NCBI GenBank assembly: GCA_903835005.1
Contig: CAILLK010000076.1
Coordinates: forward strand, 1 to 64,000
Direction: 5' to 3'
Source of the DNA: an uncultured Bacteroidota bacterium
GTDB lineage: Bacteria > Bacteroidota > Bacteroidia > Chitinophagales > Chitinophagaceae
DNA: 64,000 bases
Below are positions 25,191 to 37,800 of this stretch, piece by piece (the stretch's first letter is position 1; each line of letters begins with the position of its first letter). Below the pieces are notes generated by a model. The model made no database searches, was not told the origin of the DNA, and saw nothing but the letters and a program-made list of their open reading frames with translations. The position numbers and the translations under genes were made by a program.

Positions 25191-26213
25191 TTAGAATTTA
25201 TATTCCAGTCCCACGGTGAAAACCTGGCTTATCTGGAGCCAGCCAATGTTATTGCCGGGAACTTCCTGGTTGGCATTGGGGCCGGTGGTGGGTGTAGGTA
25301 CTTTTACGTAAGGAATATTGTTGTCGTATGCCAGGGTGAGCCCAAAAGTCAGGTTGAGGTATTTAGATATTTTCCAGGCCAGGAAATTATCAAACAGAAC
25401 ACTGATATTACCGGGGCTGTCTTTTTTAATTACCTTGCCAGAATCGTTTTTAGTATCCTTAGCCAGGTAATCGGAATATAAATCCAGGCGCGCTTTGTAA
25501 ACCACCTTTTTATGAAAAGTAGCCTGGTACCTGCCTGAGAAATAAGCGCCAAACTGGTAGTATGCGGTTTTATTGTAAGGCACGCCAAAGGCTCCCTGGG
25601 GTGTCTGATCCGTATAAAATTTGCTGGCAACAGTGAGCCTTCCGGCCAAGGGAGAAAGAAAGAGTGAAATATCGCTACCTCTGCGGTACTCCATACCTAA
25701 TGCCGTGGTAAAATAGGCAGGTGAAAAGAATTTGGATACAGATGCAGAATCCCAGTTGGGACGGGTGTAATCATATCCTTGTGTAAACTGAGATTTAAAA
25801 TTGAACAGGCCGGTGAAATAGATGCTTTTAGAAGAATCGTACTTAATGCCATACTTTGAGGTGAAATCTATACGGTCGTCGGTTTTATGAGGCAGGAAAC
25901 CAGTAGAATAGGCATAGTTAAGGCCATAATTCAGATCAAGGTTATTGCTCCATATATCGCGGTGGTGCAAGCGGTTGAGGTATCCGTGAAAAACACCATT
26001 AACAGTGAGCGATGCAACTTCGCCGCCTGCGGCCCAGTTGTGGAGGAAGCCTTCATTTACACCGGCGTTCAGTACGCCGCCATGTACCCAGGCAATGGTA
26101 TCTTTATTGGTGGTTTCCAATGATTTTTTAATGTCATCCACTTTTTTGATCTGGCCATTGGCGCTGGTAGCCGCTAATGCAAGCGCAGTAACTGATAAAA
26201 AGAACTTAGTCAT
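25191..26213 (-). CDS. DUF3078 family outer-membrane protein
   Basis: A 340-residue protein with a Sec signal peptide (MTKFFLSVTALALAATSANG). The mature N-terminus holds TIAWVHGGVLNAGVNEGFLHNWAAGGEVASL (read in two overlapping motifs, WVHGGVLNAGVNEGFLHNW and NWAAGGE), typical of DUF3078. The rest is a series of beta strands ending in FTVGLEYKF with a terminal Phe, as in outer-membrane barrels. Function is unknown. A frame opens at 26270, but the ATG at 26213 gives the clean signal peptide and lies downstream of a TAnnTTTG box. Confidence 0.85.
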   Translation of the reverse strand: MTKFFLSVTALALAATSANGQIKKVDDIKKSLETTNKDTIAWVHGGVLNAGVNEGFLHNWAAGGEVASLTVNGVFHGYLNRLHHRDIWSNNLDLNYGLNYAYSTGFLPHKTDDRIDFTSKYGIKYDSSKSIYFTGLFNFKSQFTQGYDYTRPNWDSASVSKFFSPAYFTTALGMEYRRGSDISLFLSPLAGRLTVASKFYTDQTPQGAFGVPYNKTAYYQFGAYFSGRYQATFHKKVVYKARLDLYSDYLAKDTKNDSGKVIKKDSPGNISVLFDNFLAWKISKYLNLTFGLTLAYDNNIPYVKVPTPTTGPNANQEVPGNNIGWLQISQVFTVGLEYKF

Positions 26214-26267
26214 AAATAAATAGTTGATAAAATGCTGGTATTTAAGTCGGGAAAAATAATTGGGGTG

Positions 26268-26275
26268 CAAAAGTA
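26268..26275 (-). promoter_or_regulatory. -7 promoter element of the DUF3078 gene
   Basis: The minus strand reads TACTTTTG (TAnnTTTG), 54 nt before the ATG at 26213. No clear -33 TTG was seen. Confidence 0.4.
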
Positions 26276-26515
26276 TAAAAATGAGCAGAATAATTTCACT
26301 AAAATTCTTTTACTATTTAAATAAAATATCAATTAATGTATTGATGTTGTGCCAGGTTTAAATTCTGATTTTGGTAATTTCAAAATAAGCCTGAGTAATT
26401 TATCCGGTTGCATTGTTTATGGCATAGTTTTTATCATAATCACCAGGAATCCGGTTTGCCTGTTTGATATGCTGATAAGAAAAATCACCAATCTTAATTT
26501 ATTACATTAAATTTT

Positions 26516-27272
26516 ATGCAAAAAATGGTTTTAAATTTCGTGATCATTGTTTTTGCCCTGGCAATATGCTCCTGCAGCAAGAAAGGCGATACCGGACCAG
26601 CGGGGGCAACCGGGCCTGCAGGCCCGGCATACAAGGGCGCCATAAGCGGGCATGTGATATTGAACGATCAGTTTGGCACCAGGGTATACTCAGGCCTGGG
26701 CAGTGTGAATATACAGTTGAATGGTGCCGCAGCTGTAAATGGGGGATAACAGCGGGTATTACCTGTTTGGCGGACTCACAACCGGAGATTATGAAATTGC
26801 CACATCGGCAAGCGGATATGCTTCATCGTTCACCAATAAATTCCAGTTTCTTGGCGATACCTTAAACAAGGATCTGAAGCTATCGGCTATCATGGATTTT
26901 TCGCCGTTATCCATCATTAACTATACCGCCCTCAGTTCGCCCGGAGACTCAATGGTGCTCCCATTTACTGCGTATAGCCGGGCACGGAACTGTATACTGT
27001 TTGTGAATAATACCTCGTCCGCAGGGAGCCAGCCGGCCAATTATTTACTGGTATATATAAAGGCTGTTCCGGCCAACCAGACCAAAATAAGTTTTGTGTT
27101 ACCGGCAGGTGATTTATATGATGCGGGGTTGGTGAGCAGATCCACATTTTACTATGCTGCCTGTGGCTATGTAACCGGAGATGTTTCGGTATATGAGGAT
27201 CTGACCAGTGGCAGGAATGTATATAATGCAGTGAGCGCCAACCCCGATACTGCGACAGGCGTGACTCCTTAG
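26516..27272 (+). pseudogene. Collagen-like lipoprotein with carboxypeptidase-regulatory-like domain, frameshifted
   Basis: The first frame (26516-26749) encodes a signal peptide with lipobox-like AICSCSKKG, a short collagen-like stretch GDTGPAGATGPAGPA, and the start of a beta domain (GAISGHVILNDQFGTRVYSG). It runs into TAA after a G5 tract at 26741-26745. The next frame (from 26739 to 27272) continues the same domain with DNSGYYLFGGLTTGDYEIAT, as expected of a CarboxypepD_reg-like fold. Removing one G restores a single 251-residue protein. This may be a true pseudogene, a phase-variable tract or a sequencing error. Confidence 0.75.
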
Positions 27273-27337
27273 AGCCATCAGCAGCAAAATAACAGCAATG
27301 TGAAAGCATAGAAACTCACACTGGCCTGATATGCCTG

Positions 27338-28438
27338 TTATTTAGGCCTGTATTTAGCCTCCTCAAGAAAGCGGGGCGGGTCAGTTTGCAGATTGATGAG
27401 TTCTTCGAGTGAAGTTTTGGGATGTTGGGAGATCCAGGCACAAACAATGCGGTAACCAAGCCAGGTGCCAATATTACCCGGTGTATATTTTACCGGGTCG
27501 GATGGCGCTTCCATATCCTTGGCAAAAGGACCATCGTAAACATAGGGAAGTATGTTGTGGCCTTCCTTATTATAAAGGAGTTTCTGATGAATAAAGAAGT
27601 TGTAAACCATTCCTTCATTTTCATCGCACCATTTCAGTTGCTCCTGCCGGAAGCCGAAGATTACCGAATCGGGCAGATGGGGGAGCACCTTGTGGAGGAA
27701 GTATTGTTCTTTGCCTCTCTGGATTATCAGATCGAGCAGGGTTTTATCCTCCTGGCTGAAGGGATGCATGGTCTGGTAAACTGTATTGAACAGAGAAACA
27801 GGGATGTATTGCCTGCGGAAGTGGGAGAGCATATAAGCGGAGACACCTATAGACCGGTAGAAAGGATATTGTTCGCCAAGAAACATATCAAGGCCAATAC
27901 ATAAGGTCGAGTTGTCGACGGGAAATGATGACCAGTTGCCACTCAGGCCCATGTTCAGGTAGTATATGCGCGGAATTTTGTACCCGGGTATGTAATATTT
28001 CAGAAAACGGAATCCATCAGCAAGTTCATTGTCAATATCCTTACTATCCGGGAAGTGCTTTAAAATGGTGTCTTCAAGCTCAACAAAATCTTTGAAGGTC
28101 AGGTCTGTTCTGAGGCTGTCGATTCCGCCCCTTGATGTATCGGAGAAGTTTCCATGGATGCCATATTGCCTCACAGTATCGAGGTAGTAGTTTAAGAAAT
28201 CGGGATATTTAACTTTTAGCAATTGCAGGCCCTTGGCAACATGGTTGGTGTCGATAGCATAAAGGTCTTTATCGAAGCGGTATGTTTGCAAATTTATATT
28301 AATATTTGATACATCAGGGATTTGATTACCCGAATTCCGGCAACCGGAAATGCAAAACGAAGTTGCCAGGAGAATGCCTGAAAAAATGATGCTCACAGCC
28401 GAAAAATAACGCGACGAGCCCCAGCTGATTTTTTTCAT
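27338..28438 (-). CDS. gldB: Gliding motility lipoprotein GldB
   Basis: GldB is a cell-envelope lipoprotein required for gliding and linked to the T9SS machinery in Bacteroidota. The 366-residue protein has a signal peptide with lipobox around FCISGC. The sequence YRFDKDLYAID after the linker, the FLKYYIPGYKIPRIYYL region and STLCIGLDMFLGEQYPFY are characteristic of the family, which resembles DUF2268 peptidases. It agrees with the giant T9SS cargo encoded divergently next door. A TAAATTTG box lies 19 nt upstream. Confidence 0.88.
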   Translation of the reverse strand: MKKISWGSSRYFSAVSIIFSGILLATSFCISGCRNSGNQIPDVSNININLQTYRFDKDLYAIDTNHVAKGLQLLKVKYPDFLNYYLDTVRQYGIHGNFSDTSRGGIDSLRTDLTFKDFVELEDTILKHFPDSKDIDNELADGFRFLKYYIPGYKIPRIYYLNMGLSGNWSSFPVDNSTLCIGLDMFLGEQYPFYRSIGVSAYMLSHFRRQYIPVSLFNTVYQTMHPFSQEDKTLLDLIIQRGKEQYFLHKVLPHLPDSVIFGFRQEQLKWCDENEGMVYNFFIHQKLLYNKEGHNILPYVYDGPFAKDMEAPSDPVKYTPGNIGTWLGYRIVCAWISQHPKTSLEELINLQTDPPRFLEEAKYRPK

Positions 28439-28457
28439 AAAATAGTAATATTGAGTG

Positions 28458-28465
28458 CAAATTTA
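28458..28465 (-). promoter_or_regulatory. -7 promoter element of gldB
   Basis: The minus strand reads TAAATTTG (TAnnTTTG), 19 nt before the gldB ATG. The -33 element is not clear. Confidence 0.45.
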
Positions 28466-28846
28466 ATCATTGGGAGGATAGGTTCATTGATATGTAAAAT
28501 TTAATGTTTGGTGGTTATAGTATTATTTCAGTGGCGTGTAAATATTTTAATTTAATATTTTAATAGTTCGGACAATGCGGTAATTATCCGGAGGCAGTTG
28601 CTATAAAAAGGTAATCAAAGGAGACATATATTTTGTAAATGAACTAATTAAATAGCGTGTGGGTAAATTTTTTTGCGAAAATCTATTTTTTAAAAATAAT
28701 TTAAACTATCTTAGTCCCAAAATTGTATAGAGGCAGGTTAAAAATGATGCAGAAGGTGTATCATTTTGTGCCTGTTTATTACTACAATTATTAACTGTAG
28801 ATGTATAAAAAGAGGTAATTAATTTTTTTATCTAAAGCAAAAGACT
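28466..28846. other. AT-rich divergent intergenic region before the giant gene
   Basis: About 400 bp lies between gldB and the giant repeat-protein gene. It is AT-rich. A near-match TATCTTAG at 28707-28714 could be a -7 box, but no partner -33 was found, so the promoter is unassigned. Confidence 0.3.
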
Positions 28847-31800
28847 ATGACATCAAGGAATCTTTACACTGAACAACACAATGCGGGAAACAATGTAAAA
28901 AGCAGGATTATGCGAACCCTGCTTTTGGCTGGTATGCTGTTGTTTGGCGTTCAGGCTATAGCCCAACCCACTTTTTCCGGAGGAGGTGCACAGACATCAA
29001 CTATCTGTGGCAACAATACCGGTAATGTCACCAACAATGATATCACAAGTCTTTTGACTGCTTCTGATGTAGCCGGAGCGACAATGACCTGGAGTGTAAC
29101 AGCGGGTCCTACCCATGGTTCTGTAACATTTACACCTGGTCCGACTTACTCTGCACCATCTGGCACAAATGTTACACCTATTGGTATAACCTATACCCCT
29201 TCAAGTGGTTATGCCGGTACTGACGTAGTTCAATTTACAGTAGCAGATGTACATGGATCAGCCACCACCAATATTACTTTTACTGTTCTGGCTGCCCCGC
29301 AAGGTGTATTTGTACCCGGAACTGTCTGCGCCAATGGTGCACAAATAACTGTAACTGATGCATCTTCACCGGGAACTTATAGTACCGTTGGATCGGATTT
29401 TACATTTACCGGCGGAACATCTGGTATTACGACAGTAACCGGAGCCAACAATGGTTTCCAGAATATTACCTATACCATGAGTTCTGACGGATGTACGGCA
29501 ACAGCTCAGGTAACCGTACTTGCAGCTCCTTCTACCATCACCGGAAGCAGCACTGTTTGTACCGGAGCAGCAGCTCCATATCCTACAGGCCTGTCTGTTT
29601 CAGGCGGAGCAGGTACATGGGCAACCAGTAATGCTTCCGTAGCTACTGTAAATTCTTCAGGTGTAGTAACCGGAGTAAGTAACGGACCCGTTGTCATTTC
29701 ATATACACTGACGAGTGACGCATGTTATAGTTTATTTCCAATGACTGTATATAATACACCATTACCTATAACAGCTACAACATTTGCAGTATGTACCGGC
29801 AGCTCAATTCCTGTTGCAAGTGGTACCACAGGAGGTATATTCAGTTCAAGCAATTCATTCCAGGCATCAATTACCGCTACCGGTGGACCCGGTTCTGGTA
29901 CTGCAAATACAAACGGTGTTTCATCGGGCACTCCTTTTATTACATATACTGTACCGAGCGGATGCGCGGTTACCCAGCAGGTTACTGTAAATAATACTCC
30001 GAGTGCTATTTCCGGAGCCTCCAGTGTTTGTGTGGGTTACAGTACAGTACTTACTGACCTTACAGCAGGCGGTGCCTGGTCGAGCAGTAATGCGCTTCTT
30101 GGTTCAGTGATAGCTTCAGGAGCAGGAGCGGGAACCGTAACCGGTGTATCGGCAGGCGCACCAAATATCAGTTATACTATTACCTATGGCTCTGCATCTT
30201 GTTATGTTGTTCAGCCATTCAATGTTTATAATAATCCGGCTGCTATCGGCGGTTCTCCGTTTACTGTATGTACAGGTATGACCAATACTGTAACCGATGC
30301 AACAGTTGGTGGTAACTGGACCAGCAGCAATACCGGCCTTGCCAACTTTGCTTCAGGCCCTACAGTTGGAACATTAACCGGCGTATCGATAGGGGTTCCG
30401 ACAATTTCTTATACAATACCGGCAACAGGTTGTTATGCCATACAATCTTACACAGTTAACCAGACGCCGGTTGCAACTACTGGCGCGAGCACTTTGTGTA
30501 TAGGCGCTACAACCACATTGACTAATACAACAGGTGGTGGTAGCTGGAGCACCAGCGATCCATCGAAAGCAACTGTAGTTTCCGGAACCGGTGTTGTAAC
30601 CGGTATTGGGGCAGGGGCAGTTACTATATCATATGTATTGCCATCGGGCTGCTATGCTTTATGGCCAATGACCATTAATTCTAATCCGGGCGCTATAACC
30701 GGGCCAACTACCGTATGTGTGGGGTCCTCGATTACCGCCCTTGACGGATCAGGACCAGGCACCTGGACCAGCAGTAATACCAGCCAGGCATCTGTAGTAT
30801 CAGGGTCAGGAGTTATTACCGGTTTATCGGCAGGTACTCCTACTATTACGTTTACCAATACGGCAACTGCCTGTTATGCAACAGAGGGAATTGTAGTGAA
30901 TACTACGCCAAGCGCAATTTCGGGAACAACCGGAATCTGCGTAGGTGGTACTACCTCACTTTCCTCTTCGCCGGCAGGTGGCACCTGGACCAGCAGCAAC
31001 GGCGTTGTGGCCTCAGTATCGGGCGCTGGTCTGGTAACCGGTTTATCTGCTGGTACTACAAATATTACTTATGCATTAGCCACAGGATGTTATGCAACAA
31101 CAACCATTACGGTTAATCCGCTGCCTTCAGCTATTTCCGGAGCATCGCAGGTGTGCGTTGGTTCAACCACTGTTTATACAGATGGCGGCGGCGGCGTATG
31201 GACCAGCAGTAATCCGGCTTGGGGTACCGTTGGCGCAGGTACGGGTATTGTTGGTGGTGTTGCCCCGGGCAGCCCTACAATTACTTATACACTGCCTTCA
31301 GGTTGTTCTGTAACCCAGGTAATCAATGTAAATGCAAATCCGTTAGGAATTACAGGAACAACAAATGCATGTATCGGCCTTACCAGCGCTCTGAGCGATG
31401 GAACAGCAGGACCTGCAACATGGAGTTCCAGCAATTCAGCGATAGCTTCAGTGGGCGGAACAGGCATAGTTACCGGTGTGAGCGCAGGCACTGCCAATAT
31501 TTCCTATACCGTAACGGCGACCGGTTGTTCGGCTATTGCCTCTTTTGTTGTTAATTCTAATCCGGGTGCAATAACAGGAACAATGGCGGTTTGTACAGGA
31601 TCTGCCACAGCACTGAGCAATGCCACAGGCGGTGGTACCTGGAGCAGCAGCGACATAACAAAAGCAACAGTAAATGCAGCAACCGGTGTTGTAACCGGCG
31701 TCGCTGCAGGATCTGCAACAATATCTTATATACTGGGTACAGGCTGCTATGCTGTAGCAACAGTTGTAGTAAATCAGACACCCGTTGCAATTACCGGAAC

Positions 31801-34800
31801 ACAGAATGTGTGTGCCTCCGGATCACTTTCAGGTACAACTACTTTACTTTCGGATGCGACCCCTGGACCGGCTACGTGGACAACCAGCAATTCTGCGTTG
31901 GCAACAGTTAATGCGGCTTCCGGCCTTGTAACAGGTGTAGCAGCAGGCGTTCCTAATATTACTTACACTATTACTGCAACAGGTTGTTTTGCTTTTGCGT
32001 CTGTTACAGTTAATCCTACCCCTGCTACACCCGCAGGAACTTTAAGTGTCTGTGTTGGGTCTACAACTGTACTTACAGATGCAACTGCAGGTGGAACCTG
32101 GAGCAGCAGTAATACCGGATTTGGTACTGTTGGCGCTACTACTGGTATAGTTGGGGGCGTTAGTGCAGGAACTCCTAACATCATTTATACTATGGCTTCT
32201 GGTTGTGCCACTCAGGCTGCAGTTGTGGTAAATCCATTGCCCGCAGCTATTGCCGGTACATTTAATGTATGTACAGGGTATACAACAATCCTTACTGATG
32301 CAACCGGCGGTGGTACATGGTCGAGCAGTGCCCCAACAATGGGGTCTGTTATTGCATCAGGAGCTGGAGCAGGCACCGTTACCGGTGTTGCAACCGGCGT
32401 GCCTGTAATTACTTACCAGATTACCGCAACAGGTTGTTATGCTACCCAGCCGGTAACAGTAAACCAGACACCTCCGGCGCCAACACCTTCAGGATCTTCA
32501 ATTTGTATCGGTGCAACCGAAACATTATCGGATGCTACAACAGGTGGTTTATGGAGCACCAGCAATCCTTCATTTGCAACTGTAGGAGCCGGAACCGGAA
32601 CAGTAACCGGTGCAGGTAGCGGTACCGTAACTATTACTTATACCGTACCTACCGGATGTTATAATAATGTGAATGTAGTTGTTAACCCGAATCCCGCGGC
32701 TATTACCGGTGTTACCAATGTATGTGTCGGATTAACAACAACCCTTTCGGATGCAACTACTCCGGCAGGAAACTGGACCAGCAGTAATGGCGCTGAAGCG
32801 ACAACTACTGTGGGTGCTGGAACATCGAATGTTATCACCGGTGTTGCTGCAGGTTCTCCTATAATTACCTATACATTAGGTACAGGATGTTATACAACCG
32901 CAACAATTACCGTTAATCCGAATCCGGCGGCTATTACCGGCGCAGGAAGCGTTTGTACCGGATATACAACAACATTTGCATCAACGACTTCAGGCGGTAC
33001 CTGGTCATCGAGCGCAAGTGCGCAGGGAACAGTAGGAGCCACCAACGGTATAGTAGGCGGTATTTCTCCGGGAACACCTACTATTACTTATACATTAAGC
33101 ACAGGATGTCTTGCCACAAAGAGTATTGTGGTTAACCAGACCCCGGCGGCAATTGCAGGGCCTTCAAGTGTGTGTATCGGATTTGGCATAACGCTGACCG
33201 ATGCAACTACCCCGGCAGGAACATGGAGCAGCAGCAATGCAGTTGAAGCATCAGTTTCGGGTGGTACAAGTACTTCAAATACCATTACCGGTAATGCAAC
33301 CGGCATTCCGCTTATCACCTATACAATGGGTACGGGTTGTTATGTAACAACACCAATTACCGTTAATCCGAATCCGGCAGCAATTACCGGCGCTACTTCG
33401 GTTTGTACCGGTCAGACGATCGGTTTGTCGGATGTAACTGCAGGTGGTACCTGGAGCAGCACTGATGCTACCAAGGCCAGTGTAGTTTCCAGCACAGGTG
33501 TTGTAACCGGCGTATCGGCAACTTTACCTTCCCCAACAATTTCTTATACTTTAGCTACTGGCTGTTATGCCACACAGGTTATTGTGGTAAATCAGACTCC
33601 GGCAGCAATAACCGGAACAGCAACAGTATGTACAGGCTTTACAACAACTCTGGCCGATGCAACAGGAACAGGAACCTGGAGCAGCAGCAACCCTTCAGAA
33701 GCATCAGTAGTAGCCGGCCCGTCTGCATCAACTGTTGTGAGCGGTGTTGCGGCAGGAACTCCGGTAATTACTTATACTTTAGGCAGTTGTTATGTAACAC
33801 AGCCGGTTGTTGTTAATCAGAACCCTCCGGCATCAACCGGCACTGCCAGTGTATGCGTGGGTGCAACAACTGTATTGAGTAATACATTATCAGGCGGAAC
33901 ATGGTCTTCAACCAATCCGGGCCAGGCATCAGTTGTTGGTACTACCGGTATTGTGAGCGGATTAGCTGTAGGCACTCCAAACATATCCTATACTATGCCT
34001 ACCGGCTGTTATGTTATCACTCCGGTAGTTGTTAATCCTACACCACTGGCTATTACAGGCCCGACCGTAGTTTGTGCAGGTTCAAATATTACATTAAGTG
34101 ACGCCACTTCAGGTGGTGTATGGAGCAGCGGAAATACATCAACAGCTACAATAGCCGGCGGAACCGGAATTGTTACCGGTGTTGCCGGAGGTGTTGTTAC
34201 CATGTCCTACACACTTGGAGCCGGTTGTTATGCTACCTATGTTATAACCGTTAACCCGGTTCCGAATATCAGTTCATTCACATCAACCGTAGCTACTTCA
34301 GAGTGCGTAGGGTTGGGTGGGGTAGTAACTATAGCTTCCTCTTCGATAGGCACCGGCAGCTACACAGTTACCTATAACTTATCGGGTGCAAATGCCGTAA
34401 CAGGCGCATCGGCTACCCTTACAATGGGAGCTACAACCGGTACATTCAGTATTCCTTCTGCCTCACTTACCGGCACAGGATTTACAACAGTTACCATAAC
34501 CGGTATTTCCAATTCATTCAGTTGTACCAGTGTACCATTATCCGGCAATACATCCACATTTACAGTCTATCCTCTGCCAACAGTTTATACTGTAACAGGT
34601 GGCGGTGGTTATTGCGTGGGTGGTACAGGTACGCATGTATACCTTTCAAATTCTACAGGTGGAGTTAATTACCAGTTGTGGCTGGGCGCTACAGCAGTAG
34701 GCACACCGCTGGCAGGTACTTTCTCCGGCCTAGATTTCGGTGCCATTACAACAGTGGGTACATATACAGTAACTGCAACCAATGCAACAACAGGTTGCGG

Positions 34801-37800
34801 CAGTAACATGTCAGGTTCAGCAACTATATTTACCAATCCGTTGCCAACAAATACCTTTACTGTAACTGGCGGCGGCGCTTATTGTGCCGGTGGTTCTGGT
34901 GTTGCAGTTGGTTTATCCAGTTCTCAGGCAGGCGTAAGCTACCAGCTTTATGTAAGCGGTGTATCTACAGGCAGCGCGGTATCAGGTTCAGGTGCAGCTA
35001 TTACTTTTGGCAACCAGACCACAGCAGGTGTATATACAGTAATAGGCACCAATACAACAACATTGTGCCAGAGCACAATGACCGGCAGCCAGACAGTGGT
35101 AATCAATCCGTTGCCGGCAGCTATTACCGGAACAATGTACTTATGTCCGGGTACCACAGTTACACTTGCCGATGCAACTTCTGGTGGTAGCTGGAGTTCA
35201 TCTACACCAGGCACTGCAACTGTAGGCCCTACCACCGGTGTTGTAACCGGTGCCGCCACTCCAGGCACAGCAAACATAATTTATACACTACCTACTTCGT
35301 GCTCAGTGAGCGCAACAGTAACCGTTAATCCTAATCCGGCAGCCATTTCGGGCCTGACCAGTGTTTGCGCCGGTTCGGCAATTACTCTTGCAGATGCAAC
35401 CGGAAGTGGTAACTGGACCAGCAGCAATCCATTAATTGCCACAGCCAATATTACTACCGGTGTTGTAACCGGTGTGGCCGCAGGTACACCTTCAATTACT
35501 TATACGCTTCCTGCTACAGGTTGTTATGCAACCTTTAATATTACCGTTAACCCGACGCCGGTTGCTATTACAGGGCCTAACTCAGTATGTGTCGGACTGA
35601 CTGCAACAGCAATTGACCTTACCGCAGGTGGTGTGTGGACAAGCAGCTCTCCTTCAAATGCTTCTGTAGGTGGTGGAACAGGTATTGTTTCCGGAATTTT
35701 ATCAGGAACTACTACCCTGACCTATACATTGCCTGCAGGTTGTAACGTAACAGAGCCATTCACTATCAATCCTACTCCTTCTGCAATAACAGGTACAGCA
35801 ACAGTTTGTGTTGGTGCAACCACTACACTGGCAGATGGTTCTACTGGCGGTTCATGGACCAGCAGTAATGGCTCAATTGCAACAGCAGGATTATTTACAG
35901 GGATTATTACTGGTGTATCAGCAGGTACAGTAACCATTACTTATACATTGCCGGCAGGATGCTTTATTACCACAACCGTTACCGTGAATCCGGTAGCCAC
36001 AGCTATCACCGGAACGAATAATGTGTGCGTAGGGCTTACTACTACACTGGCGAATACAGTACCTGGTGGTACCTGGAGCAGCAGCAATCCTGCATATGGT
36101 TCTGTTGTTGGTACAACAGGAGTTGTAACCGGAGTTGCGGCAGGTTCTTACAATATTACCTATACATTGCCGGCAGGATGCTTTGTTACCTTCGCTATGA
36201 CAACCAATCCGCTGCCAGCAGCTATTACAGGTACAACAAGTGTGTGCGTAGGATTAACAACCACTCTGGCTGATGCTACTACAGGCGGCACATGGAGCAG
36301 CAGCAACGGCAGTTTGGCTACCGTAGTTTCCACTACCGGTGTAGTAACAGGAGTTGCAGCAGGTAATCCGAACATAACCTATACGGTTACTGCTACCGGA
36401 TGTATAATTACCACACCGATTACTGTTAATCCGCTGCCGGTTGCCATTACCGGTATCACCACAGTTTGTGCCGGATTAACAACTACTCTGACTGACGCCT
36501 CATCAGGTGGTACCTGGAGCAGCAGCAATACAGCAGTTGGCAGTGTGGGTTCAGCTACCGGTGTTGTTACCGGAGTTGCCGCAGGTACTGCTACCATTAC
36601 TTATACATTACCAACGACCTGCCTGGTTACTACGGGTACAACAGTATACCCTTCACCAGCGCCAATCAGTGGTTCAAATACAGTTTGCGTAGGCCTTACC
36701 ACAACGCTTTCTGACGGAGTGAGTGGTGGTACATGGAGCAGCAGTAATTCTTCACTGGCTTCAGTTGTTGGCGCAACAGGGGTTGTTACCGGTGTTAATA
36801 CAGGCACTCCAACAATTACTTATACCTTACCTGCGCCAGGTAGTTGCTTTACTACTATGGTGGAAACAGTAAATCCTCAGCCGGTTGCTATTACCGGTGT
36901 ATTTACAGTTTGTACCGGTCTGACCACAACGCTGAGCGATGCAACAACAGGTGGTACATGGTCTAGTTCAAATACTTCGATAGCTACTGTAGTTTCTGCA
37001 ACCGGTGTTGTTTCCGGTATAGGTGCAGGCGTTGCTACATTGACTTATACGCTGCCAGCCGGATGTTTTGTTACTCAGAATGTAACAGTGTATCCGACTC
37101 CGGCGGTTATTACAGGAAATCCAACTGTTTGTATGGGTCTGACAACGGCTCTTGCAGATGCAACAACCGGCGGTACCTGGACAAGCAGTAATCCGGGCTT
37201 TGGTTCGGTAGTTGCTACCGGTGTGAACGCAGGGTTGGTAACAGCAGTTAGTCCTGGTACTACAGTGATATCTTATACATTAGCGCCAATAGGCTGTAAT
37301 GTAACTTATACGGTAACAGTGAATCCATTACCGGCAGCAATTGCAGGTACTGTAAACGTTTGTGCGGGTTCATCAACAACACTATCTGATGCTTCAGCCG
37401 GCGGTTCATGGAACAGCAGCAATACTACGGTGGCTACTATTGGTGGTATTTCCGGTATTGCAACAGGCGTTTCAGCAGGCAGTGTCAACTATACATATAC
37501 TTTGCCTACGGGATGTCTTATATCGGCAGCAGGCCTGGTATATGCATTGCCTAATATTTATACACTTACAGGTGGTGGCGCGTTCTGCACAGGTTCAACT
37601 GGTGTTCCTGTTGGATTGAGCGGTTCGGATGCAGGTATCAGCTACCAGTTGATGAATGGCGGTAGCGCAGTGGGTACTCCGGTAATAGGTACCGGTTCAC
37701 CAATATCATTCGGTATCCTGACAACGGCAGCTACTTATACAGTAATTGCTACCAATACAACTACCGGATGCACCCAGAATATGGCAGGATCAGCTACAAT

